A stretch of 64,000 nt of DNA from Siphonodentalium dalli (taxonomy: Eukaryota; Mollusca; Scaphopoda; Gadilida; Siphonodentaliidae). The notes under the pieces were generated by a model that did no database searches, was not told the DNA's origin, and worked only from the letters and a program-made list of their open reading frames with translations. The stretch is taken from contig CP136067.1 of NCBI GenBank assembly GCA_032622095.1, forward strand, positions 127,815,030 through 127,879,029. The letters are read 5' to 3'. Both the position numbers and the translations under genes were made by a program. Of the stretch, positions 56,272-64,000 are shown piece by piece; positions within the stretch are counted from its first letter, which is position 1, and each line of letters begins with the position of its first letter.

Positions 56272-57267
56272 TTTGTAATACGACCCTGCCTAACTATGCT
56301 TAAAAGCCATGTCCTGATTGGCCAGTGGCCCGAGTTACCATGGCTATCTCGTTCCAGTTTTGTGGTACAATTCTACTTTTTCCAATTGTACCACGAAAAA
56401 AATCGGTTTATTCATATCGCCGCACGCGACTTTTCCCGTCTTTTCTAACTCCGCGCAAACGGGGCATCAACGGAGTACACCCGCACCAGTAACCCTTTGA
56501 ATTATTTTGCTACATCTTGACAATCTTGCGAATTTTCTAGCGATTTTTCGCTTGAAACCAGTTTGGTTGCCAATGAATATGGTCCAAATGATGTTATTGT
56601 ATACTGATATACGTTACGACCAAAGAAAGTTACTTAATAAGTATATTAAATGACAAACTAAATCCATGGGGCCGGGCTGTGCATTCGTCGATTCGAATCT
56701 CGATCATATTCGATATTTCGGAATCAAGTTGAAAATGAAAGCGCTTGTTCACCAGTACAGAAGGGGAATAAGATTAGTTTAGTAAACTAGTTCATTTAGA
56801 TCGCTTTGTGTAAGGAAAATGGTCCATAGTCGATGATAATATTCATGTTGTCCCAACAACGTTCAACACAGAAATGACAGCAATCGTATTTCCTGTACAA
56901 TTTAAATGAAAGGCACGGGCGCCGCTGAAAACACATCGTTTTTTAGCCAATCACAACGATTATTTACGCAAACAAATTACTAGAGTACTCCATGCAAAGA
57001 ATCGAGTACGCCCAATACGAATTACACCACGAAATGATTTCTCACCTGAGACCGAAAAAGCGCAGTATTTCGTTGACTATTCAGTAGAATTGTGACCATA
57101 AACTTTCAGTCGTATTACAAAAGAAATAAATACACGGTGTATCGGTGTGTATGGTCAAGTTGTACCACAAAAAACTGATTGTAGGACTCCGCTACGCGTC
57201 GTCCTACAATCAGTTTTTTGTGGTACAACTTGACCATACACACCTCTACACCGTGTATTTATTTCTT
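56272..57267. mobile_element. ~1 kb insertion in the copy C intron, ending in a hairpin
   Basis: Copies A and B are continuous here ('actatacggatatacatgta'), while copy C has about 990 extra bases starting after 'tatacggatttgtaatac' and ending at 'tttatttcttaaatacatgt'. The right end is the near-perfect hairpin at 57121-57267. A smaller inverted pair (GTGGTACAATTCTAC and CCAATTGTACCAC) lies at 56358-56395. No transposase was recognised. The break is not clean, because a few host bases near the left junction differ from copies A and B. Confidence 0.7.
57121..57267. repeat. Near-perfect hairpin, 67-nt arms
   Basis: AAGAAATAAATACACGGTGT and onward (57121-57187) pairs with 57201-57267 with only two mismatches. 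The tip contains CTCCGCTACGCGTCG. It is the longest well-paired hairpin in the window and is absent from the homologous introns of copies A and B. Confidence 0.95.
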
Positions 57268-57480
57268 AAATACATGTAAAAATTTGTAATACATGTATAT
57301 GTAATTTCAACATATATATTGATATTTGTTACGTAATAAAATAATGTTGTCAATAAAAATAATGCCAAAAAGATAATTTAACTTGATATGATCCTCATTA
57401 TTTTACAAAAGAAATAAATCGATTGCTGTGTTATATTGGCAAATATTAGAGCAGAGGTCATGTCGGTGACGCACACGTAC

Positions 57481-57579
57481 CTGGATATGTCCACCTTCGT
57501 ACTCATATGGGTATCGACAGTCTACGACCACAAACTCGTCGATGCTGTTGCTGTATCGGCCTGACATCAAATCTTCCAA
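57481..57579 (-). CDS. Cdc25-like phosphatase copy C, rhodanese-fold exon
   Basis: 99 nt, phase 0 at both ends. Encodes the same segment as copy A with one change, GRYSNS for [20 protein letters not shown] is intact. Confidence 0.9.
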
Positions 57580-58129
57580 CTGTAAACAAAAATTATCAAT
57601 TTCACTATCTATATTTTAAAACTGGAACAAGTCTACGATGAAACTACGGCACTTGGATATTTTAGCATATTTGTTTTACTCATCCTATAATAACACTGGA
57701 CGTCTAGTGAAGAATTTCGAGACATGACTGTATACACCATTTATCACACATCTTTCCTAACTACTTTATTATCTTATCCCTTCTATCACACCTCACTCTT
57801 ACTCATCCCTGCACTCGCTTAACTATTCCAACATTTATGAGAGAACAGAGAACTATATTTGAATTTCCGCCTTTACATTGTAGCTGCCTGTATTGAAACT
57901 TGAGGTAACATTTTCAGAGGATTTTTTTTTATAAAAGCCATAGGCTTGTTATCCCGTCATAATTTGAACAGTTTACTTTTCTATCAGTTTGAATTTCAGA
58001 TATAGAAGGAAGTCCAGATAGTTGGGCACAAAAGCAACATGGAAACATTCATATTACATGTATACGACAATCAAATACATGTATATCTCGATTATCGAAT
58101 AGATATATTAATACGTTGATATCACTCAC

Positions 58130-58405
58130 TGTTTGTGGGGAGATGTACTTGAGGTCCTTGTGTCGACCTGAGATGACGCGGAGGGTGTAGCTCGAGGTCC
58201 CGTCACCGATCAGATCAACGTTGGAGGTCATGGAGTTGAGAGCTTCTTTAATTCTCATGTCGTCTTTGTCTGATTTCTCTAACAGATGGCGTTTGGCTGG
58301 TGGTTCGATGACATCACATTTCTCGGTGATCTGGCGTTTCAGACAGTTGTCGGAGGATTTTGAACGTCCGAAAAGACATCGAACTGGTCTACGACGGATG
58401 GACAA
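58130..58405 (-). CDS. Cdc25-like phosphatase copy C, linker exon
   Basis: 276 nt, open, phase 0 at both ends. Has FGRSKSSDNCLKR, DLIGDGTSSYTLRVISGRHK and DLKYISPQT with consensus GTGAGT donor. It keeps the conserved glycine (DLIGDG) that copy A has changed to cysteine. Confidence 0.9.
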
Positions 58406-59502
58406 CTGGAAGCGAAATATTTAGAACAGTGATACTTGTATCAAAATATCATATAATTATTTGCTTAGCTATTTGTATTTAAATACTTAAATTATAAGCT
58501 TAAACTTAAATGCCACACATACACTATGGAAATATGGCTTCTTGTCTTAGGGTGGATACACGCATGCATGTAATCTCTGTAATTATCGTGTATTTGGCGT
58601 TTTACACGGATAATACAGACAATGTAACATGTGTCCACTGACAACCCAATCATTGCGGACGTGTTGACCGCACTGAGTTCTAGTTCCAATTAAGGAATGT
58701 AGAGAAGCCGCTATCTTGGACCGAGTCGCCAGGCCACTTAAAATACTTGTTCGTGGGATAACCCCGATGGTAGACGTTCTATTTAAATAATTATTAGTCC
58801 TCTCTTGATATTTATAGCAGTGGTGGATCCGGATTTCCCCGACGCAGGGGCTATATATATATGATCCCGAAAGCTACCAGGCGGGGGTGGCTAACTCTGA
58901 GCTATTTAAGTAAAACATTATATTGTACCTTCTTGCGCAGATTATTCCGACCGATATACAACTAAGTCCCTTAGCGATTTGAAGCTTTCAGGACCCCATG
59001 CCAAACAAGCATCATGGTCGAACATGTTCTATATGAAGCCTGTATATGCCAGACGTGTCGCTTCTGGTGTTCGTGCATTAATAAAATGTCGATATCACAC
59101 AGAGTTGACTAATTTCCGCATCCGTAAGAGAAGACGTGGTTTTGGACTGGCCTTAAATGTCCTGATAGCAGACAGTTTGACTTCGCTTATCACTACTCAC
59201 TTGTCTGGCCTGTTAACAATAAACCGCTCGCGCGCAGATGATTAATGTTGTCAATTATTGGTGTGGCCATGTAAAATACATGTATTTTACATACAGAAAT
59301 TACATGCATGTGTGTATCCACCCTTAGGCTGCTGAAATGCTTTCCTAAATTGCTGGATAAACTGTATTCGTGTATAGGTTTCTTGGTGTTAATTGTCCGG
59401 CCATAAATTTAGCCGGTCCTATATGGTTTTTGTCAAATCTTATTAACCTATTAATGTGGCGTTCATTGTTTTCTTAATTTTAGAAATAATAATATAACGT
59501 AC

Positions 59503-59583
59503 CTCAGACTTAGTAGGTGTTTCTGATGGTAGAAACGAACTGAAACTACCCTCATGTTCGCTGATGTGTGCAGTAGTTGGTGT
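59503..59583 (-). CDS. Cdc25-like phosphatase copy C, short regulatory exon
   Basis: 81 nt with the same 27-residue translation as copy A (TPTTAHISEHEG... ETPTKSE) despite several silent base changes. Silent-only change in this short exon is mild support that it is real coding sequence. Confidence 0.8.
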
Positions 59584-59984
59584 CTGGAAAACAAATTATA
59601 TTCATTAATGTGGATATAATTAGCCATATCAATTAAAATTTATGTCAAGGAACTCAATTTCCTGTGTGGAACATTCTGTGCCTCTTATATTATACATTAT
59701 AGCATAGACTATTGAAAGAAAATTATCGAAAATATTCGAATAAAATACATAACATAATGTGAGCATGTAGGTGTCATAATACATACGTTCGTGTTCATTA
59801 CTGTGGTTGCGTTCGAATCTTCGCATAAAACGAACTGACGAACTAACTTGTGTTCTATTCCTTAATACTGCTCATAATAAGCACAATGCCTAAACTGAAA
59901 TTGTTTCTCTAAATTACGGATAATAGGTCCTTATAAATCACGTTTGTACGAGTTGGCAATTTCTCCTGCTCTAATCCTGCTTAC

Positions 59985-60101
59985 CTCTACGTCTATACCG
60001 CTATCTCTGGACGACTCGTCGACGTGAAGCTTGAAGTCACAAGGGCTCAACAGCTCGATGATATCCATGGTATCGTCTATGTCGAAAGTGATGTTAGGAA
60101 T
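59985..60101 (-). CDS. Cdc25-like phosphatase copy C, N-terminal exon with DSG motif
   Basis: 117 nt, phase 0 at both ends. Matches copy A except IIELLSP for IIQLLSP and SSRDSGID for SSKDSGID. No upstream exon was found: 314 bases further up, the homology to copy A jumps over 1.28 kb straight into satellite-side sequence, so the native promoter may be lost. Confidence 0.82.
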
Positions 60102-60412
60102 CTGAAAGAAAAATGGTTTCAATTAATTAATATGGCAAAAGAGGATGTATTGACGTCAACTCGGATATCAACCTACAATCAACTACACTCTCGATAAATA
60201 TAGGCCATATATTAATAATATAATAAATTTATACTGTGGGAATTTTATCTATTCTGGTAATATTCTCCGTTGCGTTCATTTATTTGAAATATTTAATTAA
60301 CACGCGGAAATATTCAGGCAACTAAAAATAGTTGGGCAATAAATTGTTGCCTCTAAATTCCATCACCTCGCTAAAGAATGTCAGATAATGAGCACACGCT
60401 ACATGCCACTGA

Positions 60413-62460
60413 TAAGAGTCACTTCGTAATATGTCCCTAGCCTATAAGCGCGACTGGCGTTTTCTCGCCTGATAGTGTGAAAGTCTGACCCCTTTATTAA
60501 TCACCGGAACCAACTTATATGTTTCGTCGTTAACATTATCACTCCGTGAGGAGCTTATCACTCCGAGGGGAGCTTTGCGAATATGACAAGATAGAAGAAT
60601 TTTTTATTTTTTTTTCAACTTAGGTTTTGCCCCCAAATTTTCCTTAGTAATGCTCACTTCCATAACATTCCACATATGTTCGGAAGATCAACATACACGT
60701 ATGTCGATAAATGCAACAATGCGGACTTCATATGCCAACGGATGACGTATACAGGCCCTATGTAAGTCATTGAGTTCTATAAATATATATAGGGGCACCA
60801 TGAAACAATAAAGAGCGTTCATTGACAGTATATTCATGACATGTTTCTAAAGAGCATATTTCTAACTCTTGTGTGGAAACAGTTTCTAATGCTCATGTGA
60901 ATTTATTTTTGGAGATATATTTATGCAGTCTGTATGACGACATTTCATCTGATTATATTGATCATACATATATACTACCACATTGCGTAACTATGTATAG
61001 GCGTAACCATATAAAGAGCGCTTTAGGTTCAATGTTTAACTGAGTTCAACCCTCCGCACAGCAGTGAGGCAAACGCGCTATATTTTCACCACACCGGGAA
61101 CATACATAACTGAACGCTCTTTATATTGTTACATACAGCCGACTAAGGGTATGTTACAAGAGCTAGAAAACTTCGCAGTTGGTCTTATATTTATGAGGCG
61201 CGCGTTGGAGCTTATCACTCCGAGAGGAACTTTGCGAATATGACAAGTTTGAAGAATTCGTTTCGTTTTTTATTCAACTCAGATCCCCCCCCCAAATTAT
61301 CCTTAGTAATGCTCACTTCTATAACATTTCATTGATGTTCGGAAGATCAATACACACGTAGATAAATACAACAATGCGGCCTTCATATGTAAACAGATGA
61401 TGTATACAGGCCCTATGTAAGTCAATGAGTTCTATAAATATATATAGAGGCACAATGATACAATAAAGAGCGTTCATTGACAGTATATTCATGACATGTT
61501 TCTAAAGAGCATATTTCTAACTCTTGTGTGGAAACAGTTTCCAATTCTCATGTGAATTTGTTTTTGGAGATACATTTATACAGTCTGTATGACGACATTT
61601 CATCTGATTATATTGATCATACATATTTAATACCACATTGCGTAACTATGTATATGCGTAACACTAAAGAGCGTTTTAGTTTCAATATTTAACTGAGTTC
61701 AACCCTCCGCACAGTAGTGAGGCAAACGCGCTATATTTTTACCACACAGGGAACATACATAACTGAACAGGCTATGGTCTTACAATCTCGTCCAAATACG
61801 GATACGATAGGCGAGAATCGCATGCGTTTTGATATGTCGATGCCGTCTGGAGAGTTTGGCGGGACCAGCATCCCGTCTCGATTTGCTCAGTCTACCCTTG
61901 ATGCTATAAAGTGGTAGCCGCGGGCGCTTATATATAGAGTTGTTTTTATGAGCCATCAGGCCCCCGCGGCAGCGGTCGCTGGCGCGACCTGACTGCCTCG
62001 ATATCAATTTGAAAAAGGGGTGACGTTGCTTAACGCGCCTGCGGCGCTTCAATAACAGTTTGAATTTTGTGTTTCCCAACAAAATTTTGATTTTTTACTA
62101 AATAACGGGTATGTTAGAGTTACATTTCTTTGAATTTTACAATCGAAACATATTCGCATGCGATGCTGAGTCACGCGGGACACGGCAAACTAAATCGCGC
62201 GCAAATTGGCTTGCGATTTTTCAGCATCCCACCCCATTTGGCATGCGATAGCGTTTGTACTAGGTGAACTGAATGCTCTTTATAGTGTTACATACAGCCG
62301 ACTAAGAGTATGTTCCAAGAGCTGGAAAACTTCGCAATTGGTCTTATATTTATGTGGCGCGCGTTGGAGCTTATCACTCCAAGAGGAACTTTGCGAATAT
62401 GACAAGTTTGAAGAATTCGTTGTTTTTCAATTCAGGTTTTGCCCCCGAATTATCCTTAGT
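60413..62460. repeat. Duplicate of the satellite block 45814-47350
   Basis: Near-identical to 45814-47350, with the same 655-bp tandem units ('ggagcttatcactcc' at 60552, 61206, 62366), interrupted by the 499-bp insertion at 61768-62266. It ends abruptly at 62460, where Cdc25 copy D intron sequence ('taaaaataatgccaaaaaga') begins. Confidence 0.9.
61768..62266. mobile_element. 499-bp insertion with 7-bp target duplication
   Basis: Comparison with the uninterrupted copy at about 47160-47185 shows an insertion bounded by AACTGAA on both sides (61761-61767 and 62267-62273), where the empty site has it once. The ends read CAGGCTATGG on the left and CTAGGTG on the right, with little terminal inverted repeat. 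GC-rich inside with CGCATGCG words (61821, 62155), so its composition is unlike its surroundings. The 66- and 100-codon frames across it lack recognisable domains. The superfamily was not determined. Confidence 0.8.
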
Positions 62461-62586
62461 AAAAATAATGCCAAAAAGATAATTTAACTTGATATGATCC
62501 TCATTATTTTACAAAAGAAATAAATCGATTGCTGTGTTATATTGGCAAATATTAGAGCAGAGGTCATGTCGGTGACGCACACGTAC

Positions 62587-62685
62587 CTGGATATGTCCAC
62601 CTTCGTACTCATATGGGTATCGACAGTCTACGACCACACACTCGTCGATGCTGTTGCTGAATCGGCCTGACATCAAATCTTCCAA
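62587..62685 (-). pseudogene. Cdc25 copy D, rhodanese-fold exon
   Basis: 99 nt with [14 protein letters not shown]; one change, DECVVV for DEFVVV. Downstream (towards 62461) the intron runs into satellite sequence, so the catalytic and C-terminal exons are not where they should be. No copies of them occur at 60.1-62.5 kb. Confidence 0.85.
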
Positions 62686-63115
62686 CTGTAAACAAAAATT
62701 ATGAATTTCACTATCTATATTTTAAAACTGGAACAAGTCTACGATGAGACTACGGCACTTGGATATTTTAGTATATTTGGTTTACTCATCCTATAAGAAC
62801 ACTGGACGTCTAGTGAAGAATTTCGAGACAACAGAGAACGATATTTGAATTTCCGCCTTTACATTGTAGCTGCCTGTATTGAAACTTGAGGTAACATTTA
62901 CATAGCAATTATTTTTATAAAAGCCATTGGCTTGTTATCCCGTCATAATGTGAACAGTTTACTTTTCTATCAGTTTGAATTTCAGATATAGAAGGAAGTC
63001 CAGATATTTGGGCACAAAAGCAACATGGAAACATTCATATTACATGTATGTCACAATCAAATACATGCATGTCTCGATTATCGAATAGATACATTAATAC
63101 GTTGAAATCACTCAC

Positions 63116-63393
63116 TGTTTGTGGGGATATGTATACTTGAGGTCCTTGTGTCGACCTGAGATGACATGGAGAGTGTAGCTCGAGGTCCCGTCACCAATCA
63201 GATCAACGTTGGAGGTCATGGAGTTGAGAGCTTCTTTAATTCTCATGTCGTCTTTGTCTGATTTCTCTAACAGTTGGCGTTTGGCTGGTGGTTCGATGAC
63301 ATCACATTTCTCGGTGATCTGACGTTTCAGACAGTTATCGGAGGATTTTGAACGTCCGAAAAGACATCGAACTGGTCTACGACGGATGGACAA
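63116..63393 (-). pseudogene. Cdc25 copy D, linker exon with frameshift
   Basis: 278 nt instead of 276. Two extra bases in 'ggatatgtatacttgag' (copy A 'ggatatgtacttgag', about 63127-63136) change KYISPQT to KYTYPHKQ and shift the frame into the next exon. With the missing catalytic exons this marks copy D as non-functional. Its upstream exons would lie beyond 64000. Confidence 0.88.
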
Positions 63394-64000
63394 CTGGAAG
63401 CGAAATATTTAGAACAGTGATACTTGTATCAAAATATCACATAATTATTTGCTTAGCTATTTGTATTTAAATACTTAAATTATAAGCTTAAACTTAAATG
63501 CCCCACATACACTATGGAAATATAGCTTCTTGTCTTAGGGTGGATAGACACATGCATGTAATCTCTGTAATTATCGTGTATTTGGCGTTTTACACGGATA
63601 ATACAGACAATGTAACATGTGTCCACGACAACCCAATCATTGCGGACGTGTTGACCGCACTGAGTTCTAGTTCCAATTAAGGAATGTAGAGAAGCCGCTA
63701 TATTGGGCCGAGTCGCCAGCCACTTAAAATACTTGTTCGTGGGATAACCCAGATGGTGGACTTTCTATTTAAATAATTATTAATCCTCTCTTGATATTTA
63801 TAGCAGTGGTGGATCCGGATTTCCCCGACGCAGGGGCTATATATATATGATCCCGAAAGCTACCAGGCGGGGGTGGCTAACTCTGAGCTATTTAAGTAAA
63901 ACATTATATTGTACCTTTTTGCGCAGATTATTCCGAGCGATTTGAAGCTTTCAGGACCCCATGCCAAACAAGCATCATGGTCGAACATGTTCTATATGAA
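63394..64000 (-). other. Copy D upstream intron, runs off the window
   Basis: Matches 42518-43145 of copy A. The sequence is still in the intron between the linker exon and the short regulatory exon when the window ends, so the array continues to the right. Confidence 0.8.

Larger units (their letters stand above)
39345..64000. repeat. Segmental-duplication array carrying four Cdc25 copies
   Basis: The first unit (about 39345-47500) is repeated as a partial unit (about 48900-52318), a third long unit (about 54415-62455) and a fourth that runs off the window (62461-64000). Exons and introns match at similarly high identity, including non-coding landmarks such as 'gagctatttaagt' and 'ctaccaggcgggggtggcta'. 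Differences are mainly small indels plus the large insertions and deletions listed separately. The match covers introns as well as exons, so the copies are recent or have been kept alike by gene conversion. Confidence 0.9.

Noticed and set aside
39345-62460. Cdc25 copies as haplotype-assembly duplicates
   Set aside because: Not fully excluded, but the copies differ by large independent insertions and deletions and by distinct flanks in a continuous sequence, which favours real tandem duplication.

Overview
This is eukaryotic, almost certainly animal, DNA. It is AT-rich, its genes are split by GT-AG introns, and most of it is transposon-derived or repetitive. The recognisable host genes are a Cdc25-type cell-cycle phosphatase family and a nodulin-like major facilitator (MFS) transporter, both on the minus strand. 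A mollusc or other lophotrochozoan would fit the gene types and the repeat load, but the sequence does not settle the phylum.

Layout. 1-9000: no host gene found. It holds a 3 kb element with about 0.5 kb inverted arms (2370-5412), a decayed hAT-like copy (5702-6152) and a TA-flanked inverted-repeat element carrying a minisatellite (7147-8109). 9011-28465: one long MFS transporter gene, transcribed right to left, with exons at about 27503-28465 (cysteine-containing N-terminal extension), 24380-24548 (first membrane segment), 13187-13393 and 9011-10315. Its introns hold a foldback-like element (10390-12930) with a piggyBac-like MITE inside, several local tandem duplications, and a TTA-flanked element (22090-23993) interrupted by a non-autonomous hAT element with a perfect 8-bp target duplication. 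28500-39300: a dead LINE (29640-31735), a frameshifted duplicate of the transporter's first exon (34213-35117) cut off by an inverted-repeat element, a patch rich in a GGTTCTTC/GAAGAACC palindrome, and local tandem repeats.

39345-64000: a segmental-duplication array of four Cdc25 copies, all on the minus strand. Copy A (40096-44211) and copy C (54975-60101) keep six matching coding exons, including the HCX5R catalytic loop and the C-terminus; a 5' exon with the start codon was not identified for either. Copy B (49735-51812) has lost both ends, and a degenerate FLYWCH/MULE transposase (52399-54150) lies where its 5' exons should be. Copy D (62587-63393 and on past the window) has a 2-bp frameshift and is joined to satellite DNA where its catalytic exons should be. 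A 655-bp satellite-like repeat accompanies the array.

The most unusual sequence-level signal is a set of near-perfect hairpins scattered through the window. Their arms are unrelated to each other, but their tips look alike (CTCGCC-ATA-GGC-type). They may be one class of inverted-duplication element.
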